Shown here piece by piece: positions 27,289-36,215 of a DNA stretch of 64,000 nucleotides. How positions within the stretch are numbered: position 1 is the first letter of the stretch; each line of letters opens with the position of its first letter. The translations under genes and the position numbers were made by a program. The notes below the pieces were generated by a model that saw nothing but the letters and a program-made list of their open reading frames with translations, was not told where the DNA came from and ran no database searches. Source of the DNA: ZC4RG30 sp963812195 (lineage in GTDB: Bacteria; Pseudomonadota; Gammaproteobacteria; Steroidobacterales; Steroidobacteraceae); NCBI GenBank assembly GCA_963812195.1, contig CAWEUI010000016.1, forward strand, positions 50,658 through 114,657. The letters are read 5' to 3'.

Positions 27289-27939
27289 ATGAGCGATCCG
27301 TCCATCGAAGCGGAAGCCGACAGCCGGCGCGTATCGCGTCGGGAATTCATCAAGCGGGTCATCGCCTCGGGAGCCGTCGCTTCCTCGGCCAGCTTCGTGA
27401 TGGGCGGATTGTCGGGTTGCAGCTCGCCGCGGGCGGCCGTGGCCGGCTCGGTCGAGCGGCTCATCTCCATCAACGTCAATGGGCAGCTGCGGCGGGTGGA
27501 CGTGCTACCGCAGGAGACGCTGGCCATGACGCTGCGCTACAAGCTCGGGCTCACCGGCACCAAGCTGGGCTGCGACCGGGCCGAATGCGGAGCCTGCACG
27601 GTGATGATCGACGGGGTAACCAGCTACTCGTGCTCGACCCTCACGCACAGTGTGCGCGCGCGCAAGGTGCTCACAATCGAAGGCCTGCGCGGCCCGAACG
27701 GCGAGCTGCACCCGGTGCAGCAGGCCTTCGTCGATGAACTGGCTCCGCAGTGCGGGTTCTGCACGCCGGGGCAGGTCGTGGCGGCCGTGGCGCTGCTGCA
27801 GAAGAACCCGAAGCCCACGCGGGAGCAGGCGCGCCATGCCATGTCCGGCAACCTGTGCCGGTGCGGCGCCTACGACAACTACCTGAACGCCATCATGCGC
27901 GCGGCCGGCAACACCGCGGAGATTCATCATGGCGTATAA
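27289..27939 (+). CDS. [2Fe-2S] subunit of a molybdenum hydroxylase, Tat-exported
   Basis: A 216-residue iron-sulfur subunit of the xanthine oxidase family. The N-terminus has a twin-arginine motif (SRRVSRREFIKR, residues 12-23), then a hydrophobic stretch ending LSGC at 41-44, which also fits a lipobox. The plant-type [2Fe-2S] site is Cys95, Cys100, Cys103 and Cys115; the second cluster uses Cys155, Cys158, Cys190 and Cys192. The layout resembles E. coli PaoA, whose Tat signal carries the other subunits out. It overlaps the molybdopterin gene by 11 bases. If the lipobox is used, the complex would be tethered to the membrane. Confidence 0.9.
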   Translation: MSDPSIEAEADSRRVSRREFIKRVIASGAVASSASFVMGGLSGCSSPRAAVAGSVERLISINVNGQLRRVDVLPQETLAMTLRYKLGLTGTKLGCDRAECGACTVMIDGVTSYSCSTLTHSVRARKVLTIEGLRGPNGELHPVQQAFVDELAPQCGFCTPGQVVAAVALLQKNPKPTREQARHAMSGNLCRCGAYDNYLNAIMRAAGNTAEIHHGV

Positions 27940-30329
27940 GCTGCTGGGCAAGGATTTCCTGCCTCCCGACGTCGTCGCCAAGGTTACCGGCGAGGCCAAG
28001 TACGCCGAGGATTTCCGCGCCGACGGCATGGTCTTCGCGCGTCTGCTGGTCAGCCCGTATCCGCACGCCCGCGTGAAGAACATCGATGCCGCGGCCGCGC
28101 TGGCCATGCCCGGTGTCGTCGGCATCCTGCTGCCCGGGGACGTGAAGAATCCGGATCCGCCGGAGATTCCGCTGCTGACCATGGAGCCCGGATATGTCGG
28201 GCACCCATCCTGTTGCTGGCCGCGGAAGACGAGACCACCGCGCAGGATGCGATCGAGAAGATCCGCATCGATCTACGAGCCGCTGCCCTTCAGCGTGGAT
28301 CCGCTGGCCAGCCTGCATCCGGACGCGCCGGATGCGCGCACCGACGGCAACGTCGGCGCGGCGGGCGTCAAGTTCCAGGAACTGAAATGGACGCGCGAGG
28401 ATTTCGCCAGCGCCGGCGAGCGCATGCCCATGGGCAAGCCGGCGCAGGAATGGGCATTCGGCGACGTGGATGCGGCTTTTGCCAGGGCCAAGCTGATCAT
28501 CGACGAGCCGTTCGTGCATGCCAGCAACTCGCACCACAGCATGGAACCGCGCACCGCGATGGCCTACTGGCAGAACGGCAAGTGCATCCTGCACGTGTCC
28601 TCACAGAGCCAGTCGTTCATCCGGCCGGCGCTGGCAGGCATGATCGGCATCAAGCCGGACGATCTGGTGGTGGTGGCCGAATACTGCGGTGGCGGTTTCG
28701 GCTCCAAGGGTGGCGCCTATCCCTTGCAGGCACTGCCGGCGCTGCTGTCGAAGAAGATCAACCGGCCGGTGATGATGCGCATCAGCCGCGCCGAGGAGTA
28801 CTACAACGGTTCGGCGCGCCTGGGATTCCAGGGGCAGATCAAGCTGGGGTTCGCCGAGGACGGCAAGTTGCTGGCCGCCGACCTGTACATCATCCAGGAG
28901 AACGGCGCCTGCAACAGCTTCTATGATTTTCGCAACGCACCGGACGCCATCACGGTGCTGTACCAGCCCGAGGCCATGCGCTGGCGCGGCCTGCCGGTGT
29001 TCGCCAATTCACCTATCCGCAGCGCGCAGCGCGGCCCCGGCTACAACCAGATGGTGCACATCATGGAGCCGCTGCTGGACCGGGCGGCGCGCGAGCTGAA
29101 GATCGATCGCCTTGCCATGCGTCTGCGCAATGTCGGCGGCATTGCCGCGACCATCGGCCCGCAGCACACGCCGGCCACGAGCTGCTATCTGAAGGATGCG
29201 CTCACGATGGGAGGCCGAGCTGTTCGGCTGGAAGGAGCGGCTGGCGCGCAACGGGCAGCGCAACGGCAGCAAGGTCACCGCGGTGGCCGTCGGGCAGGCT
29301 TTCCATCCGGCCGGGTTCACCGGCTTCGATGGCCTGCTGCGCATATTGCCCACGGGCAAGGTGCACATTCATACCGGGGTCGGCAACCTGGGCACGTTCT
29401 CGCATTCCAGTACGTCGCGGGTTGCGGCCGAAGTGCTGAAGCTGGACTGGGACGACGTGGTGATCGAGCGTGGCGACTCGCGCCGCCACCTGCCATGGAA
29501 CATCGGCCAGTTCGGCAGCAATACCAATTTCACCATGGGACGCACCAACTACGTGGCGGCCATGGACGCCTTGAACAAGCTGAAGGAAATCGCCGCCCGG
29601 CGCTTCGGCGGATCGCCGGATGCCTACGACGTGGACGGCAAGCGGGTATTCCGCAAGGCAAATCGTGCGCTCGGCATGAGCTATGCCGAAGCGGCAAGAC
29701 GCGCGATAGCACTTGGCGGCAAGTACGACGGCCACGAGTTGCCCAAGGACATCAATCCGCTGACCCGGGTCTCGGCGGCCGCCATAGCGGGCAGCGGTCT
29801 GATCGGTGTTGCCAAGGACAACCTGCCGGTGAAGGGCGCGCCATCGGCCTTCGCGGCCGCGTTCATCGAGATCGAGCTGGATCTGGAAACGGGCAAGCAC
29901 GAGATCATCGATTACCTGGGCGTGGCCGACTGCGGCACCGTGGTCCATCCGCGTGGCCTGGAGACCCAGATCAAGAGTGGGGGAGTGCAGGGGTTCAGCG
30001 TGGTGGGCTCCGAACGGATCATCTACGACCCGCAGAACGGCCTGCCGCACAGCGTGGGCCTGTACCAGGCCAGGCCCGCCACCTACGGCGACGTGGCGCG
30101 ACGCTTCCGCACCAGCGCGGTGGACAAGCCGGATCCGTCCAGTCCGCTGGGAACGAAGGGCATCGGCGAGCCCCTGCTGGGCTGCGCGGGGTCGGCGCTG
30201 CTGTGCGCGATTTCCGAGGCCATCGGCGGCCATGTGTTCAACCGCACGCCGGTGGTGCCCGACATGATCCTGAACCATCTGGCCGGCCTGCCGCAGGCGC
30301 ACGGCGTACTGCAGGTCAACTGCCAGTAG
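27929..30329 (+). CDS. molybdopterin-binding subunit of molybdenum hydroxylase, with apparent frameshifts
   Basis: Encodes a roughly 800-residue large subunit of the xanthine oxidase family, which binds Mo-molybdopterin and hydroxylates the substrate. It starts TGEAKYAEDF-like, carries the Mo-site block CGGGFGSKG near residue 255 and ends with GTKGIGEPLLG, containing the catalytic Glu. It has no signal peptide and probably leaves the cell with the Tat-signal subunit. The frame is broken three times: a missing C at about 28,203, an extra C at about 28,272 (restoring frame), and an extra G at about 29,212. The region reads well in the corrected frames, so sequencing error is likelier than decay. 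Confidence 0.82.
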
Positions 30330-30340
30330 GGGGCAAGCGA

Positions 30341-31336
30341 ATGCTGCGCGACATGATGCCCCACTTCGACCTGTTCCAGCCGGACTCGCTGGACACGGCG
30401 CTGGATCTGGCCGCGCGGCTGGGCGAGGACGGCTGGCTGGTGGGCGGTGGCCAGGACAGCTTCGACTGGCTGAAGAACCGCACCCGGCGCACTTCCGCGG
30501 TGATCGACCTGTCCGGCATTACTTCGTTGAAGGGTGTGCGCGAGGCCGATGGCGGCATCGAGATCGGCGCGCTCACCACGATCACCGAGGTGCAGGACAA
30601 TGCCCTGATCCGCGAGCGTTACGAATTGCTGGCCACGGCGGCCGGTCGTGTCGCCAGCCCGCAGATCCGCAATGCGGGCACGCTGGGCGGCAACCTGTGC
30701 CAGGACACCCGCTGCTGGTACTACCGCGCTGGCGTGGACTGCTATCGGGCCGGCGGCAACATGTGCTACGCGGACACCCCGCAGGGACAGAACCGCGAGC
30801 ACGCGATCTTCGGTGCCAGCCGCTGTGTCGCCGTCACGCCGTCGGATACGGCCAACGCGCTGACCGCGCTGGATGCCAGCATGATCCTCCGCAGCAAGTC
30901 CGGCCAGCGTAGCGTGCCGGCCGCGGATTTCTTCGTCGGGCCGGCGGTGAACATCCGGCGCATGACGGTCGTACAGCCCGGTGAGATCCTCACGGCTGTG
31001 CGCATTCCGGGCACCTGGGCCGGGACGAAGTTCTATTTCGAGAAGGTGGCCGATCGGGCCGCCTGGGACTTTGCCCTGCTGAGCATTGCCGCTGCCGTAC
31101 GGCTCAAGGGCGAGACCATCGATGACGCGCGACTGGTGTGTGGCGCCGCGGCCTGTGTGCCGCATCGGCTGATCCCGGTGGAACGGGCGCTGGTGGGCCG
31201 TGGGCTGGACGACAAGACGCTGGCCAGTGCCGTGGCGCTGGCCACCGAAGGAGCCCGGCCGCTGCAGTTCAACGGGTTCAAGATTCCGTTGCTGCAGAAT
31301 CTGGTGCAGCGCGCGCTGCGGAGCATTGCCGCATGA
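30341..31336 (+). CDS. FAD subunit of molybdenum hydroxylase, with [4Fe-4S]-type cysteine loop
   Basis: A 331-residue FAD-binding subunit of the CO dehydrogenase/xanthine oxidase medium-chain family, taking electrons from the iron-sulfur subunit. FAD blocks are LVGGGQDS (residues 34-40) and IRNAGTLGGNLC (109-120). After these, a Cys-rich insert has Cys120, 125, 134, 142 and 162, the pattern that holds a [4Fe-4S] cluster in PaoB and 4-hydroxybenzoyl-CoA reductase beta. The ATG at 30341 follows a TAGGGGG ribosome site just after the large subunit stop. Its frame is also read from the upstream gene because of the frameshift there, giving a false fusion. Confidence 0.88.
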   Translation: MLRDMMPHFDLFQPDSLDTALDLAARLGEDGWLVGGGQDSFDWLKNRTRRTSAVIDLSGITSLKGVREADGGIEIGALTTITEVQDNALIRERYELLATAAGRVASPQIRNAGTLGGNLCQDTRCWYYRAGVDCYRAGGNMCYADTPQGQNREHAIFGASRCVAVTPSDTANALTALDASMILRSKSGQRSVPAADFFVGPAVNIRRMTVVQPGEILTAVRIPGTWAGTKFYFEKVADRAAWDFALLSIAAAVRLKGETIDDARLVCGAAACVPHRLIPVERALVGRGLDDKTLASAVALATEGARPLQFNGFKIPLLQNLVQRALRSIAA

Positions 31337-31497
31337 GCCTGCTGCGATTCGGCCATGACGCCTACGGCGCACAAGTGCTCAATGGCGTGTCCTGGGATCT
31401 GCTGCCGGTGGCGTTCTGGGCCGGCGTGGCGGTGATCGTGGTGCATCTGCTCTGGCGTGCGCTGCGGCGTGGTCGCGGCGCAAAGGGCGGGGGCTGA
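31333..31497 (+). CDS. small single-pass membrane protein of the molybdenum hydroxylase operon
   Basis: A 54-residue protein overlapping the FAD-subunit stop by four bases (ATGA). It has one hydrophobic helix (about residues 22-42, DLLPVAFWAGVAVIVVHLLW) and a strongly basic tail (RRGRGAKGG), predicting the C-terminus in the cytoplasm. The cytochrome b gene follows after six bases. It is a candidate assembly or anchoring partner for the exported enzyme, inferred from position only. Confidence 0.6.
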   Translation: MSLLRFGHDAYGAQVLNGVSWDLLPVAFWAGVAVIVVHLLWRALRRGRGAKGGG

Positions 31498-31503
31498 GTC
31501 CGG

Positions 31504-32094
31504 ATGAGCGACGACAATCAGAAGCTGCTGCGCCATGCCGGGATCGACCGCTGGTTCCACTGGTGCATGGCATTGACGATGGCAGTACTGCTGGTCACCA
31601 GCCTGCTGCCCATTCTGGGCGTCCAGTTCGCCTGGTACGGCGTGCACTGGGTGGCCGGCCTGCTGCTGACGCTGATCATTCTCGCGCACATCGCACGTGC
31701 GCTGTTCTGGCAGAAGCCCGGTACCATGCTGTTGTCGGCCGGGGACTTCTCCGCCCATGCCGCCGGCAAGTACACGCTGGCGCAGAAGCTGATGCATCTG
31801 GGTTGGGCAGTCGCCGTGCTGGTGGCCATCGTCACCGGTCTGCTGCTGCTGAAGAAGGCCGGCGTACCGTTTCTCGAACGCAACCCGTACGCTTTCTCGC
31901 TGCGCACCTGGGGCGTGCTGACATTGCTGCACGATCTGGCGGCGCTGCTGGCAGTATTCCTGGTACTGGTGCACGTGTATTTTGCGATCCTGCCGGAGAA
32001 GCGCGCCTACCTGCGGGCCATGGTGGCGGGTCGCATCAGCCGGGCGGATCTGAAGGCCGAGCACGACATGGAGCGGATAGAGCGCGGTGAGTGA
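31504..32094 (+). CDS. cytochrome b561-type membrane subunit
   Basis: A 196-residue membrane protein with four helices, resembling the cytochrome b gamma subunit of formate dehydrogenase and related b561 proteins. Candidate haem ligands are the paired histidines of RWFHWCMAL (helix 1), HWVAGLL and LAHIARAL (helix 2), and those of the later helices (KLMHLGW, LVHVYFAIL). It probably takes electrons from the exported molybdenum hydroxylase and passes them to quinone. The next gene overlaps its stop. This pairing marks the complex as respiratory. Confidence 0.8.
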   Translation: MSDDNQKLLRHAGIDRWFHWCMALTMAVLLVTSLLPILGVQFAWYGVHWVAGLLLTLIILAHIARALFWQKPGTMLLSAGDFSAHAAGKYTLAQKLMHLGWAVAVLVAIVTGLLLLKKAGVPFLERNPYAFSLRTWGVLTLLHDLAALLAVFLVLVHVYFAILPEKRAYLRAMVAGRISRADLKAEHDMERIERGE

Positions 32095-32476
32095 GGCTGT
32101 ACTGCTGGCTGAGCGCATCGAGGTCATCGAGCGCGGCTACGAATTTCTGCTGGCCTACGCGGCACAGGGGCGCCAGGACGACGCGGGCACCGAACTGCGC
32201 ACGACACTGGAGGGCATGCATGGGGCGCTGTCGGACATGCAGGGCTCGTTGTGGGCCGCCTTTCCGGGCCTGTCCGAGCTGACCGGCACGCGGGATTTCA
32301 TCGACGCCGTGGAACGCGACGTGCAGACGGCCCGCGGCGCGCTCGGCCTGGTGCTGGGCCGCGAACGCATCGGTTCCATGCTGGTCGACAACTTCAACGC
32401 GTCGGTGCACGTTCGGGCACTGCTCACCGATCTGTTCCTGATCGAGCAGGCGCTGAAGGCGCCGCCGCGGAGGTAA
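32087..32476 (+). CDS. hypothetical protein downstream of cytochrome b
   Basis: A 129-residue, mainly helical soluble protein read from a GTG at 32087 overlapping the cytochrome b stop by eight bases. It begins EAVLLAERIEVIERGYEFLLAYAAQG and contains several short helices rich in Leu, Ala and Asp/Glu, with no cysteines or metal motifs. I recognise no family. The tight packing suggests a maturation chaperone, such as a molybdenum cofactor or Tat chaperone, but this is a guess from position. Confidence 0.55.
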   Translation: MSEAVLLAERIEVIERGYEFLLAYAAQGRQDDAGTELRTTLEGMHGALSDMQGSLWAAFPGLSELTGTRDFIDAVERDVQTARGALGLVLGRERIGSMLVDNFNASVHVRALLTDLFLIEQALKAPPRR

Positions 32477-32480
32477 CCGG

Positions 32481-33366
32481 ATGATCTTCGTATCAGGCGC
32501 AAACGGGCAATTCGCGCGGGCCGTCATCACGTCCCTGCTGGAGGCCGGCCACGGCGCATCGCTGGTCGTTGGAACGCGCAATGTGGAATCCGCCTTTGCC
32601 CGTGAACTTGCCGCCCGCGGCGTCGGCGTGCGCCACGCGGACTTCGGCGATCCAGGGCTCATGCGCAACTGCCCTGGAGGGTATCGACAGGGCGCTGTTC
32701 ATTCCCACCTACGACACCAACGACGTGCGACTGCGGCAGAACCTGAACGCGCTGGAGGCTGCCCGCGTGGCGGGTGTACGTCATGTCGTCTACCCCAGCT
32801 TCCTGAACGCCGAGTCGGCGCTGGTCGAACACAGCCGCCTGGTGCATTACCCGACGGAGCAGGCGATCCGCGCCTCGGGCCTGGACTTCACCATCCTGCG
32901 CCATGCGCTGTATGCCGACCTGCTGGTGGCGGATCTGGAGCAGACCCTGTCAAGCGGTGTGCTGCATCGCTGCGGCGGCGCGGCGCGCTGTGCATACGTG
33001 GCCCGCGCCGATCTGGGCGTCTCGGCGGCGCAGGTGCTCACGAGCGAGGGGCACGCCGGCCGCACGTATTCCGAAACCATGGAACGCACGTACTCGGGCG
33101 CGGAGACTGCCGCGCTGCTGAGCGAGGTATTTGCCAGGCCGGTGCGCTACGAGGCGGTGCCGGCCACCGACTGGCCGCGCTACATGACGCAGAACTGGGG
33201 CGTGCCGCCCGAACTGTCCAGTAGCACGGTGGGCACGATGCAGGCCATCGAGGCCGGCGAGTTCGACATCGTAAGCCCCGACTACCGCGCGATTACCGGT
33301 CACGCTGCGCGGCCGCTGCACGAGTACCTTGCATCGGTAAGGGACGCGGCCGGCGCAGGCACGTAA
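32481..33366 (+). CDS. NmrA-like NAD(P)-binding protein, with apparent frameshift
   Basis: A protein of about 294 residues of the atypical SDR (NmrA/azoreductase-like) group. The N-terminus has the dinucleotide motif SGANGQFARAVI and the middle has VYPSFLNAESALVEHSRLVHYPTEQAIRASGLDFTILR-type sequence, read in a second frame. The frame changes at about 32,668, where ATGCGCAACTGCC appears to carry one extra A; without it the text reads LMRTALEGIDRALFIPTYD. It begins four bases after the previous gene, so it may belong to the molybdenum hydroxylase operon. Substrate unknown; the error is probably in the sequence. Confidence 0.75.
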
Positions 33367-33438
33367 GGGATTCGGCTGCCGGGTTGCCTGGCCGGTGCGT
33401 TGCCGCTAGCGTGCCGGTGAATCGGCAACGGAGCGGCA

Positions 33439-34725
33439 ATGAGCTACACCAAGAAGATCCTGCTTGCCATGGCGGTCGGCGCGCTGGTCGGCGGGTTGCT
33501 GAACGCGTTCGTCGGAGCAGGCCATGGCGTGTTCGACGTGCTGGTCGACGGCGTGTTCACGCCGGCCGGCAAGATCTTCATCGCCCTGCTGCAGATGATG
33601 GTCGTGCCGCTGGTGCTGGTGTCACTGGTGACGGGTGTGACGTCGCTGGGCAATGTGTCCGCGCTCGGCCGGCTCGGCGCCAAGACCTTTGCGTTGTACC
33701 TGCTCACCACGGCGGTAGCCATCGTGCTGGCAATCGTGCTGGCCCGCATCGTATCGCCGGGAGCCGGCTTCCAGCTCGCCGGCAATGTCCATTTCGAGAG
33801 CCAGCCGCCGCCGCCGCTGAGCCAGGTGCTGGTCAACATGTTTCCGTCGAATCCCATCCGCGCCTTGGCCGACGGGCAGATGCTGCAGATCATCGTGTTC
33901 GCGTTGTTTCTGGGCTACGCGCTGACCCACTGCGGGGAGGCGGGCAGGCGCATTGCCACGCTGTTCGAGGACTTCAATGCTGCCGTGATGCGCATGGTGC
34001 TGATCGTCATCAAGCTCGCGCCGATCGGGGTGGCGGCGCTGATTGCGCGCACCTTTGCGCAGCAGGGTCCGGAGATCTTCGGACCGCTGGCGGGTTATTT
34101 CTTCTGTGTGGTCGCGGCGCTGCTGCTGCATGTGGTGCTGACGTACTCGTCCATCATGCTGATTGCGCGTCTGAGCCCGCTGCGCTTCTTCGGCAAGATG
34201 CGCGCGGTGATGACCTTCGCGTTCAGTACATCATCCAGCGCCGCGTCGATTCCGCTGACGCTGAATACCGTCGAGAAGCGCCTGGGTGTGCACAATTCGG
34301 TGGCGTCGTTCACGATCCCGCTCGGCGCCACGGTGAACATGGATGGCACGGCCATCATGCAGGGCGTGGCGACTGTGTTCATCGCCAACGTATACGGCAT
34401 TCACCTCGGGTTGGGCGATTACCTGGCCGTGATCCTGACCGCCACGCTGGCTTCCATCGGTACGGCAGCGGTGCCCAGTGCCGGGCTGGTGATGCTCACG
34501 ATGGTGCTCGGGCAGGCCGGCGTGCCGGTCGAAGGGATTGGCCTGATCATCGGCATCGACCGGCTGCTGGACATGCTGCGCACGGCGGTCAACGTGACGG
34601 GCGACTGTGCGGTGACCTGCGCCGTCGCGCAAACCGAAGGTTCGCTTGACCGCGGCGTCTTCGACGATCCGCAGTCGACCATCGATTCACCCGTGCCGCG
34701 CGAGCACCCGCTCAGTTCCGGCTGA
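33439..34725 (+). CDS. dicarboxylate/amino acid:cation symporter (DAACS, GltP/DctA-like)
   Basis: A 428-residue inner-membrane symporter of the glutamate/dicarboxylate family, with eight helices and two re-entrant loops. Hairpin 1 is the serine-rich FSTSSSAASIP, the sodium/substrate motif NMDGTA lies near residue 297, and the second hairpin holds GTAAVPSAGLVM. The helix 8 RLLDMLRTAVNVTGD block carries the residues that contact the substrate carboxylates. Substrate may be glutamate, aspartate or C4-dicarboxylates. It stands alone with 73 bases upstream; it could supply the ligand of the GluR0-type channel, but there is no direct evidence. Confidence 0.92.
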   Translation: MSYTKKILLAMAVGALVGGLLNAFVGAGHGVFDVLVDGVFTPAGKIFIALLQMMVVPLVLVSLVTGVTSLGNVSALGRLGAKTFALYLLTTAVAIVLAIVLARIVSPGAGFQLAGNVHFESQPPPPLSQVLVNMFPSNPIRALADGQMLQIIVFALFLGYALTHCGEAGRRIATLFEDFNAAVMRMVLIVIKLAPIGVAALIARTFAQQGPEIFGPLAGYFFCVVAALLLHVVLTYSSIMLIARLSPLRFFGKMRAVMTFAFSTSSSAASIPLTLNTVEKRLGVHNSVASFTIPLGATVNMDGTAIMQGVATVFIANVYGIHLGLGDYLAVILTATLASIGTAAVPSAGLVMLTMVLGQAGVPVEGIGLIIGIDRLLDMLRTAVNVTGDCAVTCAVAQTEGSLDRGVFDDPQSTIDSPVPREHPLSSG

Positions 34726-34774
34726 AACGGCGGCACCGCTTCGCGGAGCAGGTGGTTCAGCGCGCGGCGGACGG

Positions 34775-35341
34775 TCAGTGCTCGTGCGCCTCGTCTGCCT
34801 CGTGCATCTCGTGCATGCTCTCGTCGTGCTCCTCCGGGGCATTGGCGGTCATGGTCTGGTATTGCTCCGCCGACAGGGACGGCAGCTTTCCCAGGAACGC
34901 GACCATTTGCCAGATCAACATGTCGTCGTGGGTCTTGCCCCATGCCGCCATGCCGCTCATCTTGATGCCGTGCTTGATGATCCAGAACTCCTCGGCAGGG
35001 GTCAGATCGGTGCCGCGATACAGCTCCGGCGCGCGCGGGTACAGTCCCTGGCTGATCTCGGTCTTCTCCATGCCGGGTGCGAGATGGCAATCGGCGCACA
35101 TCTCGGCATAGAGCCCGGCGCCGGCCTGGATCTGTGCCTGGTCACCCAGGTTTCCGGGTACTGTGATCGCGGCTGCGCGCCTCTCTACTGAACGATCCCG
35201 GGCTGTGTCCAGCAGCCAGTAAGTGAATGGCCTGTGGGGAACATCCGCGCCCACATCGTAGCTGCCAAGGCTGATGTATATGCTGCCCCAGACCGCGACG
35301 GCGAGCACGATGATTACGAATGTTCCGATGATCTTCTTCAT
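34775..35341 (-). CDS. membrane-anchored c-type cytochrome with His/Glu-rich tail
   Basis: A 188-residue monohaem cytochrome c. An uncleaved or signal-anchor helix (residues 4-24) leads to a periplasmic domain with CADCH at residues 82-86 for covalent haem, and a later KMSGMAAW segment offering the axial Met. The last 22 residues are acidic and His-rich (EEHDESMHEMHEADEAHEH), a plausible metal-binding tail. The ATG at 35341 is preferred because it starts the anchor helix. It lies 56 bases downstream of a cupin dioxygenase on the same strand and may carry electrons between periplasmic dehydrogenases and an oxidase. Confidence 0.85.
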   Translation of the reverse strand: MKKIIGTFVIIVLAVAVWGSIYISLGSYDVGADVPHRPFTYWLLDTARDRSVERRAAAITVPGNLGDQAQIQAGAGLYAEMCADCHLAPGMEKTEISQGLYPRAPELYRGTDLTPAEEFWIIKHGIKMSGMAAWGKTHDDMLIWQMVAFLGKLPSLSAEQYQTMTANAPEEHDESMHEMHEADEAHEH

Positions 35342-35397
35342 TATCCACTCCAGTCGGCACATCCAGTGCCGCGACAGAACCTGTAGCGCGCCAGAAC

Positions 35398-35943
35398 CTA
35401 AAGATAGAGTTCTGGATTCAGGGCAATGCCGTGCTTCCTGCAGTGGCTTTCGTAGTGGTCCATGAACCACCACACGTCTGCGGTCATCACCAGGTTGCCC
35501 TCGGGGTCGTAGAACTCATTCGGGCCCTGCATCCAGCCGAACAGCTTGCAGCCGTCGGGATGGTCGGTGACCAGCGTGTGCGCTTCTCCGGGTGTCTCGT
35601 AGATGAAGCACCCCGGGGTGGCCACCCACTTGTATTCCAGGTAATGCGCGCTGCCTTCGAGGCACACCATCACCACGTAGCCCCGGTGCTTGTGGGTGCC
35701 GATGACACTGGGGCCCTTCATCCACAGGATGTTGGAATAGACGTTGTGCCGCGTGTCGAACAGCAGGTGCTTGATGGCGGCGTTCTCGCCGAACGGGACC
35801 CAGGGGCTGTCCTTCTCGTCGTAATGCACGAAGCGGCCGGGATGTGCGTGCCTGGCGATCAAGTCCGGGAACAGCTCCGGTACCTTGACGATCTGCCGGT
35901 CCACCGCCGGCGGAGCGGTCATCTTGCTCTCTGGCCCGTTCAT
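35398..35943 (-). CDS. cupin dioxygenase of the 2,4'-dihydroxyacetophenone dioxygenase family
   Basis: A 181-residue cupin. The metal-binding block is GTHKHRGYVVMVCLEGSAHY, with the usual paired His, and the second block is TPGEAHTLV. The C-terminal VWWFMDHYESHCRKHGI region matches 2,4'-dihydroxyacetophenone dioxygenase family members, which cleave the bond between two carbonyl-bearing carbons with O2 and iron. The ATG at 35943 begins the family N-terminus; upstream in-frame sequence looks non-coding. Substrate is uncertain. Confidence 0.75.
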   Translation of the reverse strand: MNGPESKMTAPPAVDRQIVKVPELFPDLIARHAHPGRFVHYDEKDSPWVPFGENAAIKHLLFDTRHNVYSNILWMKGPSVIGTHKHRGYVVMVCLEGSAHYLEYKWVATPGCFIYETPGEAHTLVTDHPDGCKLFGWMQGPNEFYDPEGNLVMTADVWWFMDHYESHCRKHGIALNPELYL

Positions 35944-36215
35944 GGCATTCAACCCCCGCAAGTTCTCACATTTGGGCCGAGACGGCCCATCTGTGCATTT
36001 GTACCAGTGCGGCCGGCATATGTGTACCGGCACTTGCAGGACCGGCGACAGAAGGGTTCCTGCGCCTCTTGTGCCGGCTGTGAGCCTGAAACGAACAGAC
36101 TGCCGCTTCACGATGCAAGTTCTGGATCAGGTTCAATGCAAGGATGGGCGCATGAAGATGTTCGCCGCAATGATCGCCGCATTGCCCGGCGCACCGTTCA
36201 TGCGACCGGCACCGG

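Noticed and set aside
27929..31336. Single 1,135-residue protein joining molybdopterin and FAD subunits
   Set aside because: Middle third is out of frame; a product of the indel at about 29,212.
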